A stretch of DNA of 7,278 nt from Actinomycetota bacterium (GTDB lineage Bacteria > Acidobacteriota > Blastocatellia > Chloracidobacteriales > Chloracidobacteriaceae), in assembly GCA_013298335.1 (NCBI GenBank), contig JAAFHI010000151.1:1-7278 (forward strand), written 5' to 3'. Under the pieces are notes generated by a model, which made no database searches, was not told the DNA's origin, and saw only the letters and a program-made list of their open reading frames with translations. The position numbers and the translations under genes are program-made. Shown here in pieces: positions 1 to 5,493 of the stretch. How positions within the stretch are numbered: position 1 is the stretch's first letter; each line of letters opens with the position of its first letter.

Positions 1-518
1 CCGCGCCCCGTGATCCGGCCACCGTTTTCGCCGGTACGTCCGAGGGGCTGCAAATGACCCGCGACGGGGGTGAAACCTGGACGAAGGTCGAAATTCCGAT
101 TCGGAACAATCTCAAGGACCTGACCTGTATTCAGGAAATCGCGATCAACCCGCGCAATCCGCAGATGATGATCATCGGTTCGCGCCGGACGGCCTACCTC
201 ACGCGCGACGGCGGCGCGACGTGGGAACGCATCGGACGCGGCATCGGCTTCGGCGACATCACGGCCATCCGGTTCAACCCGCGCGACGACAACGAAATCC
301 TGGTCGGCGAAGCGCAGGAAGGCGGCCTCTACATCTCGACCGACGGCGCGCGGACCTTCCAGCGCATCGACCGGAGTTCCTCCCTGCCGAGCCACCGGAT
401 GTGGGCGGTGGCGTTCGATGCCTTCAGCACCGAGCACATCTACGCCGGGTCGGTCACCTCGGGCGTCCTCATCGGAACGCTCCCCCGCGGCAACACAGCG
501 GCGGCAGGCGGGCAGTAG
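1..518 (+). CDS. BNR/Asp-box repeat beta-propeller protein, C-terminal part
   Basis: The reading frame is open from base 3 to the TAG at 516-518, giving 171 residues; the start lies outside the window. Two clear Asp-boxes are visible, T-R-D-G-G-E-T-W (bases 57-80) and T-R-D-G-G-A-T-W (201-224), and a degenerate third, S-T-D-G-A-R-T-F (337-360). Each is preceded by an N-P-R or D-P-x turn and a hydrophobic I-x-x-G strand, so the units repeat about every 45-48 residues, as in BNR/sortilin-like/Ycf48-like propellers. Such proteins are usually exported and bind proteins or glycans or act in assembly; the specific role here is unknown. An ATG at base 54 falls inside a blade with the same fold continuing upstream, so it is not the true start. 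The last residues (rich in A, G and Q) are low complexity, and the stop codon lies inside the first unit of a heptamer repeat array. A terminator follows. Confidence 0.8.
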   Translation, partial: APRDPATVFAGTSEGLQMTRDGGETWTKVEIPIRNNLKDLTCIQEIAINPRNPQMMIIGSRRTAYLTRDGGATWERIGRGIGFGDITAIRFNPRDDNEILVGEAQEGGLYISTDGARTFQRIDRSSSLPSHRMWAVAFDAFSTEHIYAGSVTSGVLIGTLPRGNTAAAGGQ

Positions 519-547
519 CCAGCAGTCAGCGGTTAGTAGTCAGTCAT
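513..547 (+). repeat. Heptamer repeat array, left arm (5 units)
   Basis: Five back-to-back 7-bp units are seen: CAGTAGC, CAGCAGT, CAGCGGT, TAGTAGT, CAGTCAT. They fit a loose CAGTNGY consensus. The first unit contains the TAG stop codon of the upstream BNR gene. The same unit occurs in the opposite orientation at 621-683, and CAGTAGCCAG (513-522) is exactly inverted at 673-682. The period of 7 is not a coding period. The form resembles the short tandem heptanucleotide (STRR) repeats known from cyanobacteria, but I do not claim the same family. Confidence 0.75.
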
Positions 548-549
548 CG

Positions 550-578
550 TGAGGGGCATCCGTTTGCCCCTCATTTTT
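550..578 (+). terminator. Rho-independent terminator of the BNR gene
   Basis: A 9-bp perfect stem, TGAGGGGCA (550-558) with TGCCCCTCA (565-573), closes a 6-nt loop (TCCGTT) and runs straight into TTTTTCTTT. It lies about 30 nt after the BNR stop codon and is enclosed by the two heptamer arrays. Confidence 0.85.
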
Positions 579-620
579 CTTTCAAGGACTTTGGAATTGG
601 TTTCCCTGAAAGGAGAACTG

Positions 621-683
621 CCACTGGCGACTGACCACTGACTGCCGACCACTGGCGACTGACCACTGACGACTGGCTACTGA
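621..683 (-). repeat. Heptamer repeat array, right arm (9 units)
   Basis: Nine contiguous 7-bp units on the plus strand follow CNACTGR in strict register: CCACTGG, CGACTGA, CCACTGA, CTGCCGA (deviant), CCACTGG, CGACTGA, CCACTGA, CGACTGG, CTACTGA. Read on the minus strand they are the CAGTNGY unit of the left array. A 22-bp segment is repeated exactly at 621-642 and 649-670, a 28-bp (four-unit) period, suggesting growth by slippage or duplication. The array ends three bases before the -35 box of the sdh promoter. The stretch between the left array and this one holds only the terminator and about 40 bases with no recognisable signal. Confidence 0.8.
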
Positions 684-686
684 AAA

Positions 687-714
687 TTGCAATTCAAGCG
701 AAAACGCCTATAAT
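687..714 (+). promoter_or_regulatory. Sigma-70-type promoter for the sdh operon
   Basis: TTGCAA (687-692, 4 of 6 to TTGACA) is followed by a 16-bp spacer and a perfect TATAAT (709-714). The local sequence is A+T-rich against a GC-rich background. Transcription would begin near 720, leaving a leader of about 140 nt before sdhC. No other promoter-like sequence of similar quality lies between here and sdhC. Confidence 0.65.
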
Positions 715-734
715 CGCCGCTTGGTTTTCTCCCT

Positions 735-775
735 CCGGCGGTTTCTCTGCTTCTTTTCGCGCCGGTTTTCGTTTT
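735..775 (+). promoter_or_regulatory. Terminator-like hairpin in the sdh leader
   Basis: CCGGCG (735-740) can pair with CGCCGG (760-765) across a 19-nt pyrimidine-rich loop, and the 3' arm is followed at once by TTTTCGTTTT. The arrangement is that of a weak intrinsic terminator inside the untranslated leader and could act as an attenuator. The stem is only 6 bp, so this is tentative; no known riboswitch fold was recognised around it. Confidence 0.3.
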
Positions 776-822
776 CCCGACTCTCCCCAAGCACCAGCAT
801 TATCAACGGTATTCCGTCACGA

Positions 823-850
823 GGGTCGGGAATGATTCCCTTCACGACCC
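823..850 (+). promoter_or_regulatory. Hairpin just upstream of the sdhC ribosome binding site
   Basis: GGGTC (823-827) pairs with GACCC (846-850), and GGGAAT (828-833) with ATTCCC (835-840), with TTCAC bulged on the 3' side; the tight apical turn would open by a pair or two. The Shine-Dalgarno GAGG (854-857) begins four bases after the stem, so folding could affect ribosome access to sdhC. The function is inferred from position only. Confidence 0.3.
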
Positions 851-863
851 ACCGAGGCATGCC

Positions 864-1529
864 ATGAGCATTCGACTGAGCAATCACTTCCTCGCCCGCC
901 GACTGCATTCGTTGAGCGGGGTGGTCCCGATCGGGGCCTTTCTTCTCGAGCACTTCTACACGAACTTCCACGCGGTCGCCGGGGCGACGGCGTTCAACGA
1001 CGCGGTCAAGGGCATCCAGGGTCTGCTTCCGGGCGTCCTGCTCCCGCTGGCCGAGGCCGGCCTGATCGGTCTGCCGATCCTGTTCCACGCGGTTTATGGT
1101 CTGTATATCGCCTATTCCGGGAAATACGGCGTCGCAAGTTACAACCCGATTCGCAACTGGAACTACGTGCTCCAGCGCGCGACCGGCATCATCCTGTTCA
1201 TCTTCATTCTGTCCCACGTACTGACCCTCCGCTTCGGCGTGGGCGACCTTGCCGTCGCACACAACCCCGACCAGTCCTTCTCCATCGTCGAACGGTGGAT
1301 GTCGCAGCCGCTGGTGCTCGGGTTCTACGTTCTGGGCATCTTTTCGGCGGCCTACCACCTCGCCAACGGCCTGTGGACCTTCGCCATCGTCTGGGGCATC
1401 ACGGTCGGCGCGAAATCGCAGCGGGTGTTTTCCTATGCCTGCGCCGGTCTCGGCGTGATCGTGTTCGCGGTCGGAATTGGCGCGGCGACGGCGTTCGTGA
1501 AGTGGGTGCCGTGGTACGGCGGAAATTGA
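864..1529 (+). CDS. sdhC: Succinate dehydrogenase cytochrome b subunit (di-heme, Bacillus type)
   Basis: This is the membrane anchor of succinate:quinone oxidoreductase (complex II), which passes electrons from the Fe-S subunit through two b hemes to quinone. The 221 residues form about five hydrophobic segments, the size and layout of the single large type-B anchor; no sdhD is needed or present. Histidines H30, H75, H118 and H165 sit in the helices at spacings that match the four axial heme ligands of Bacillus subtilis SdhC (recalled at about 28, 70, 113 and 155). Other family signatures are R-R-L-H-S-L-x-G near the N-terminus, H-A-V-Y-G-x-Y-I-A, Q-R-x-T-G-I, and N-G-L-W-x-F-A followed by W-G-I-T-V. 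The ATG at 864 has GAGG at 854-857 with 6-nt spacing. It is the first gene of the sdh block, 32 nt before sdhA. This heme pattern is typical of menaquinone-linked enzymes; the direction of catalysis cannot be told from sequence. Confidence 0.95.
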   Translation: MSIRLSNHFLARRLHSLSGVVPIGAFLLEHFYTNFHAVAGATAFNDAVKGIQGLLPGVLLPLAEAGLIGLPILFHAVYGLYIAYSGKYGVASYNPIRNWNYVLQRATGIILFIFILSHVLTLRFGVGDLAVAHNPDQSFSIVERWMSQPLVLGFYVLGIFSAAYHLANGLWTFAIVWGITVGAKSQRVFSYACAGLGVIVFAVGIGAATAFVKWVPWYGGN

Positions 1530-1561
1530 ACGGTTTCGGATACTGAAGGAGTCTTTCATCC

Positions 1562-3331
1562 ATGAGTACTAAAACGAGCATCATCGTCGTCGGCGGCGGT
1601 CTGGCGGGACTGATGACGACGATCAAGGCGTGCGAGGCCGGCCAGAAGGTCGATCTGTTCTCGCTCGTTCCGGTCAAGCGGTCGCATTCCGTCTGCGCGC
1701 AGGGCGGCATCAACGGCGCGGTCAACACCAAGGGCGAGGGCGACAGCACGGCCAAGCACTTCGACGACACGATCTACGGCGGCGACTTTCTCGCCGAGCA
1801 GCAGCCGGTCAAGCAGATGTGCGACATGGCGCCGGACATCATCTACATGTTCGACCGCATGGGCGTGCCCTTCACCCGGACGTCGGAAGGGCTCATCGAC
1901 TTCCGCCGCTTCGGCGGCACGAAGCACCACCGGACGGCCTTCGCCGGCGCGACGACCGGGCAGCAACTGCTCTACGCGCTGGACGAGCAGGTCCGCAAAT
2001 ACGAAGCCCTCGGCATGGTCACGAAGTACGAAGGCTGGGAATTCCTCTCCGGCGTGATCGACGACGGGCGCTGCCACGGCATCACCGCGATGAACCTGCA
2101 AACGCTCGAAGTGAAGGCGTTCGCGGGCACGGCGGTCGTGATGGCCACGGGCGGCATCGGCGCGATCTTCGGCAAATCCACCAATTCGGTGATCTGCACG
2201 GGCAGCGCGCAGGGCGCGCTCTACCGGCAGGGCGCGAAATACGGCAACGGCGAATTCATTCAGGTTCACCCGACGGCGATTCCGGGCGAAGACAAGCTCC
2301 GGCTCATGTCCGAGAGCGCGCGCGGCGAAGGCGGTCGCGTCTGGACCTCGCGCACGCCGGGCGACAAGCGCGCGCCGAAGGACATCCCGACCAGCGAGCG
2401 GTGGTATTTCCTCGAAGAGAAGTATCCGAACTACGGGAACCTCGTTCCGCGCGACATCGCGACCCGCGAAATCTTCAAGATCTGCCTCGACGGCTACGGC
2501 GTGGGCGGCAAGTATCAGGTCTTCCTCGACCTGACCCACATTTCGCGCGAGCAGCTCGACCGCAAACTGGGCGGGATTCTCGAAATCTATGAACGGTTCG
2601 TCGGCGAGGACCCGCGTGAAGTGCCGATGCGGGTGTTTCCCGGCATGCACTACACGATGGGCGGCCTCTGGGTGGACGAGAAGCAGCAGACCAACATCGA
2701 AGGGCTGTTCGCGGTCGGCGAGTGCGATTACTCGATTCACGGCGCGAACCGGCTCGGGGCGAACAGCCTCGTGTCGTGCGTCTACGCCGGCATCATCGCC
2801 GGTCCGGAAGCCGTGAAGTATTCCAAGTCGGGCGACGGCCACAAGGACGCCACCGATCCCCTCTTCGAGAAGGAGCGCAAGAAGCAGGCCGACGCCAACG
2901 AAGCGCTCAAGCTCGGCAAGGGCAAGGAAAATCCGCGGGTCATGCACGAGGAGCTTGGCCAGACGATGACCGAGAACGTGACGGTCATCCGCTACAACGA
3001 CCGCCTGAAGCAGACCGACGACAAGTTGCAGGAACTGCTCGAACGCCACGCGAACATCGACCTCAACGAGCAGAACTACTGGGCGACGCAGGCGATTCCG
3101 CACGCGCGGCAACTGGAGAACATGCTCCATCTGGCGCGGGCGATTACGCTCGGGGCACTCAACCGCAACGAATCGCGCGGCGCGCACTACAAGCCGGACT
3201 TCCCGGATCGTGACGACGACAACTTCATGAAGTCGACCATTGCAACCTGGACGCCCGAAGGGCCGCAGTTGACCTATGACTCGGTCAACCCAGCCCTCAT
3301 TGCACCGCGGAAACGGGACTATTCGAAATGA
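1562..3331 (+). CDS. sdhA: Succinate dehydrogenase flavoprotein subunit
   Basis: This is the catalytic subunit that oxidises succinate to fumarate with covalently bound FAD, on the cytoplasmic face of the membrane with SdhB and SdhC. It has 589 residues, close to the 586 of B. subtilis SdhA. Visible motifs in order: the Rossmann loop G11-G-G-L-A-G-L; H42 in R-S-H-S-V-C-A-Q-G-G, the expected FAD-linked histidine; H236-P-T-A-I; catalytic R254 in S-E-S-A-R-G-E-G-G; H363-Y-T-M-G-G; and R397 in H-G-A-N-R-L-G-A-N-S-L. The C-terminal helical domain (about 440-530) and capping segment are present. Compared with my memory of the Bacillus protein there are about 12 extra residues between R-V-W and W-Y-F-L-E-E-K-Y-P, an insertion also seen in other phyla. 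The start ATG has AAGGAG at 1546-1551, 10 nt upstream. The stop overlaps the next start codon (ATGA). Confidence 0.97.
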   Translation: MSTKTSIIVVGGGLAGLMTTIKACEAGQKVDLFSLVPVKRSHSVCAQGGINGAVNTKGEGDSTAKHFDDTIYGGDFLAEQQPVKQMCDMAPDIIYMFDRMGVPFTRTSEGLIDFRRFGGTKHHRTAFAGATTGQQLLYALDEQVRKYEALGMVTKYEGWEFLSGVIDDGRCHGITAMNLQTLEVKAFAGTAVVMATGGIGAIFGKSTNSVICTGSAQGALYRQGAKYGNGEFIQVHPTAIPGEDKLRLMSESARGEGGRVWTSRTPGDKRAPKDIPTSERWYFLEEKYPNYGNLVPRDIATREIFKICLDGYGVGGKYQVFLDLTHISREQLDRKLGGILEIYERFVGEDPREVPMRVFPGMHYTMGGLWVDEKQQTNIEGLFAVGECDYSIHGANRLGANSLVSCVYAGIIAGPEAVKYSKSGDGHKDATDPLFEKERKKQADANEALKLGKGKENPRVMHEELGQTMTENVTVIRYNDRLKQTDDKLQELLERHANIDLNEQNYWATQAIPHARQLENMLHLARAITLGALNRNESRGAHYKPDFPDRDDDNFMKSTIATWTPEGPQLTYDSVNPALIAPRKRDYSK

Positions 3332-3972
3332 AACACCTTCTTCGCATACTGGCCATGGCCGCCGGTTTCGGATTCGTCTGCCTGTGCGCCGCTCCGGCGT
3401 ACGGGCAGTCGGACCTGCCCACGAATTCCCTTTCCGGCGTGCCCCGCGGTGCGGCGGTGACGGGACAATTCGTCGCGGGCCGGGAATGGACCGACCGGAC
3501 CGGCGGCAACGTACTGATCCTGACGGCGACCGGCGAGACGAAGGGCCGGGGCGGAGACGCGCGGAGCGTCGAAATCTACGCCTACCATTTCGTGAAGACC
3601 GGCAACGGGTTCCGCCTGCTGTGGAAGATGACGGATTTCGTCCGCGACTGCGAATTCGACATCTCGGCGGAATTCATCCTCGACGCGCTCGCGGTAACCG
3701 ATCTCGACGACAACGGCACGGCTGAAACGTGGGTGATGTACAAAACGGCCTGCCGCAGCGACGTCAGTCCGGCCACGCTCAAGCTCATCATGCATGAGGG
3801 CGAGAAGAAGTACGCCATGCGCGGTCGCACGCTGGTCAAGGTTTCCGACACCGACACCGAAGGGGGCGACATGACGCCCGACGCGGCGTTCACCGCCGGC
3901 CCCGCGGTCTTTCTGAAATACGCCGAGCGGACTTGGAAGCAGTTCCGTCCGGAATTCGGCGCGAACGACTGA
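3328..3972 (+). CDS. Secreted protein of unknown function encoded within the sdh operon
   Basis: This 214-residue protein starts with a typical Sec signal peptide: K-H-L-L-R, a hydrophobic core, then A-P-A-Y-G-Q with likely cleavage after about residue 26. No lipobox is seen. The mature part has exactly two cysteines, C108 (in D-C-E-F-D) and C142 (in K-T-A-C-R-S-D-V-S-P), which could form a disulfide. An EF-hand-like acidic loop, D125-L-D-D-N-G-T-A-E133, precedes W-V-M-Y-K. These blocks, plus K-L-I-M-H-E-G-x-K-K-Y-A-M-R-G, resemble the family NCBI names after M949_RS01915 and links to surface polysaccharide biosynthesis; that match is from memory and its biochemistry is not known to me. The start ATG shares ATGA with the sdhA stop, so it is probably translationally coupled. 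It lies between sdhA and sdhB, where type-B operons normally have nothing. No enzyme motif was recognised. Confidence 0.8.
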   Translation: MKHLLRILAMAAGFGFVCLCAAPAYGQSDLPTNSLSGVPRGAAVTGQFVAGREWTDRTGGNVLILTATGETKGRGGDARSVEIYAYHFVKTGNGFRLLWKMTDFVRDCEFDISAEFILDALAVTDLDDNGTAETWVMYKTACRSDVSPATLKLIMHEGEKKYAMRGRTLVKVSDTDTEGGDMTPDAAFTAGPAVFLKYAERTWKQFRPEFGAND

Positions 3973-4039
3973 TCTTTCCCGGAATTACCGGCGGCACACA
4001 CCGCGCGGATTCCGCCACCGATGAAAAGAGAGAGTGCCC

Positions 4040-4792
4040 ATGTCACGAGATAAAATCGTTCTCAAAATCAAACGTCAGGAAGGCCCGGGCAAGTCGGCAA
4101 AGTGGGAGGAGTTTTCAATTCCCTACAAGCCGAACATGAACATCATCAGTTGCCTCATGGAAATCCAGAAAAATCCGGTCACCACGCAGGGACAGAAGTC
4201 CACGCCGGTGACGTGGGATTGCAGTTGTCTGGAGCACGTCTGCGGCGCCTGTTCGATGGTCATCAACGGACGCGGACAGCAGTCGTGCAGCACGCTCGTC
4301 GACAAGCTCGACGCCGGCACCATCACGCTCGAACCGCTGTCGAAATTCCCGGTTGTGCGCGACCTTCAGGTGGATCGCAGCCGCCTTTTCAACGACCTCA
4401 AGAAAGCCAAGGCGTGGATTCCCATCGACGGGACCTACGCGATGGGCCCCGGCCCGCGCATGGACCAGGAAACCGCCGACCTGCGCTATCTGCTTTCGAC
4501 CTGCATGTCCTGCGCGGTCTGCATGGAATCCTGCCCGCAGTACAATGAAAAGTCGGCCTTCATCGGCCCGGCGGTGCTCAATCAGGTTCGCCTGATGAAC
4601 ATCCATCCGACCGGCAAGCTCAATCAGGACGAACGCCTCGACGCGATCATGCAGGACGGCGGCATCACCGATTGCGGCAACGCCCAGAACTGCGTGAAGG
4701 CGTGCCCGAAGGAGATCCCGCTCACCGAATCCATCGCCGATCTCGGTCGGCAGACCACGATTCGCGGCCTCTTCGGCTGGCTCAAGTCGTAG
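4040..4792 (+). CDS. sdhB: Succinate dehydrogenase iron-sulfur subunit
   Basis: This electron-transfer subunit carries electrons from FAD in SdhA to the hemes and quinone at SdhC. It has 250 residues from the ATG. The N-terminal ferredoxin-like domain holds the [2Fe-2S] ligands C63-x4-C68-x2-C71-x11-C83. The C-terminal domain holds C155-x2-C158-x2-C161-x3-C165-P for the [4Fe-4S] cluster, and C212-x5-C218-x3-C222-P as the second set that with C165 serves the [4Fe-4S] and [3Fe-4S] clusters. The block F-P-V-V-R-D-L-Q-V-D-R-S-R and the A-W-I-P-I-D-G-T-Y stretch are typical of Bacillus-type SdhB. A GTG two codons upstream (4034) is possible, but the purine-rich AGAGAG at 4027-4032 is placed better for the ATG at 4040 and the family starts M-S. 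A 67-nt gap separates it from the preceding secreted-protein gene; no promoter was seen there, so it is probably the last gene of the operon. Confidence 0.96.
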   Translation: MSRDKIVLKIKRQEGPGKSAKWEEFSIPYKPNMNIISCLMEIQKNPVTTQGQKSTPVTWDCSCLEHVCGACSMVINGRGQQSCSTLVDKLDAGTITLEPLSKFPVVRDLQVDRSRLFNDLKKAKAWIPIDGTYAMGPGPRMDQETADLRYLLSTCMSCAVCMESCPQYNEKSAFIGPAVLNQVRLMNIHPTGKLNQDERLDAIMQDGGITDCGNAQNCVKACPKEIPLTESIADLGRQTTIRGLFGWLKS

Positions 4793-4822
4793 CCTCGCCC
4801 GTCCGTATGTTCCAACCGACCG

Positions 4823-4856
4823 GAGGCGGCTGACCGAAGCCGCCTCTTTTTCTTTT
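4823..4856 (+). terminator. Rho-independent terminator of the sdh operon
   Basis: A perfect 9-bp GC-rich stem, GAGGCGGCT (4823-4831) with AGCCGCCTC (4838-4846), closes a 6-nt loop (GACCGA) and is followed by TTTTTCTTTT. It begins 30 nt after the sdhB stop codon. Confidence 0.92.
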
Positions 4857-4898
4857 CGGCGATCCCATTCCGGTCGGCTTCCATCTTTCCCGAGATGA

Positions 4899-4927
4899 TT
4901 GACAAGCCGGGGGCGCGTCACTATGGT
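4899..4927 (+). promoter_or_regulatory. Sigma-70-type promoter for the DksA-like gene
   Basis: A perfect -35 box TTGACA (4899-4904) is followed by exactly 17 bp and TATGGT (4922-4927, 4 of 6 to TATAAT). A transcript would start near 4934, leaving about 118 nt of leader before the ATG at 5052. The site lies just downstream of the sdh terminator, so the gene is an independent unit. The leader has no structure I can identify. Confidence 0.65.
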
Positions 4928-5051
4928 TTCGCGTCCTAATCGGAATTTTTGTTTTCCCGAGGTTCGATTCGGATTCGAAACCTTGTATTCATGCGGGTTT
5001 TCGATGGAAACGCCGGAACGGGAAGACCAATACAGAAGGAGAACGAACGGG

Positions 5052-5408
5052 ATGCTGGATTCAAAGATGGTGGCCGAACAACAGGAAAAACTCCTCATCA
5101 AACGCAACGAACTCTACGCCTCACTCAACCTCAAATCACAAACCGACGCCGCCGATGACGAGGTCAAGGACCCGCTCGACGCCGCGGTGACCTACACCAA
5201 CCGCGAACTCGTGGCCCGGCAGGTCGAGCAGTACCGCGCGCTGTTGCAGGAAGTGGAAGCGGCGCTCGAAAGGATCGAAGACGGGTCCTACGGCGTGTGC
5301 CAGGGATCGGGCGACGACATTCCGGTCAAGCGGTTGCAGGCAATTCCGTGGGCGCGCTACACCGCCGCCTATCAGGAGAAGATCGAGCAGGGCCTGGTCA
5401 GCGAATAG
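5052..5408 (+). CDS. DksA/TraR-family RNA polymerase-binding protein lacking most zinc ligands
   Basis: This 118-residue protein has the DksA/TraR layout: a helical hairpin (about 5-75) and a short C-terminal module. Known relatives insert the hairpin into the RNA polymerase secondary channel and alter initiation, often with ppGpp. The tip motif DxxDxA is intact (D40-P-L-D43-A-A45). In the C-terminal module, usually C-x2-C-x17-C-x2-C, only the first cysteine remains: C83, then S86, T104 and Y107 at the other three places. The surrounding signature Y-G-V-C-Q-G-S-G and R-L-Q-A-I-P-W-A-R-Y is retained, so this is a zinc-poor variant rather than a decayed gene. I chose the ATG at 5052 because AAGGAG (5036-5041) lies 10 nt upstream. 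The same frame stays open upstream to 4899, but that start is inside the promoter. The gene has its own promoter and terminator. The regulatory target is unknown. Confidence 0.85.
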   Translation: MLDSKMVAEQQEKLLIKRNELYASLNLKSQTDAADDEVKDPLDAAVTYTNRELVARQVEQYRALLQEVEAALERIEDGSYGVCQGSGDDIPVKRLQAIPWARYTAAYQEKIEQGLVSE

Positions 5409-5441
5409 CCGCGACCCGACCCCGTCAACCTGATTCTTCCG

Positions 5442-5475
5442 AAGGCGAATGTCGGTCATTCGCCTTTCGTCTTTT
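5442..5475 (+). terminator. Rho-independent terminator of the DksA-like gene
   Basis: AAGGCGAATG (5442-5451) pairs perfectly with CATTCGCCTT (5457-5466) around a 5-nt loop, followed by a broken T-tract (TCGTCTTTT). The stem is good but the T-run is interrupted, so some read-through into yggS is possible. Confidence 0.7.
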
Positions 5476-5492
5476 ATCCACCTTTTATCCAC
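5471..5492 (+). repeat. 11-bp perfect tandem duplication before the yggS start
   Basis: CTTTTATCCAC occurs twice without a gap (5471-5481 and 5482-5492). The second copy ends one base before the yggS ATG, and the first supplies the T-run of the preceding terminator. It occupies the place where a Shine-Dalgarno would be expected, and contains none. Confidence 0.8.
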
Positions 5493-5493
5493 T

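Noticed and set aside
513..683. CRISPR array
   Set aside because: The units are 7 bp with no spacers and occur in both orientations; no cas genes are present.
859..867. Two-codon mini-ORF ATG-CCA-TGA overlapping the sdhC start
   Set aside because: It is only one base from the GAGG ribosome binding site, too close for initiation; the sdhC ATG at 864 is correctly spaced.
708..1559. 283-codon open frame on the minus strand opposite sdhC
   Set aside because: Composition is typical of an antisense shadow and its end runs through the sdh promoter and leader; no recognisable domain.
1556..3187. 543-codon open frame on the minus strand opposite sdhA
   Set aside because: It is a GC-rich codon-shadow of sdhA with arginine/alanine/valine-rich content and no family motif; the plus-strand SdhA is unambiguous.
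4961..4983. GGTTCGATTC followed by a partial inverted repeat resembles a tRNA T-arm
   Set aside because: No acceptor, D-arm or anticodon arm surrounds it, and it sits in the leader of the DksA-like gene; chance similarity.
4899..5051. N-terminal extension of the DksA-like frame to 4899
   Set aside because: It would place the start codon inside the -35 box; there is no ribosome binding site and the extension has no family similarity. The ATG at 5052 has AAGGAG.
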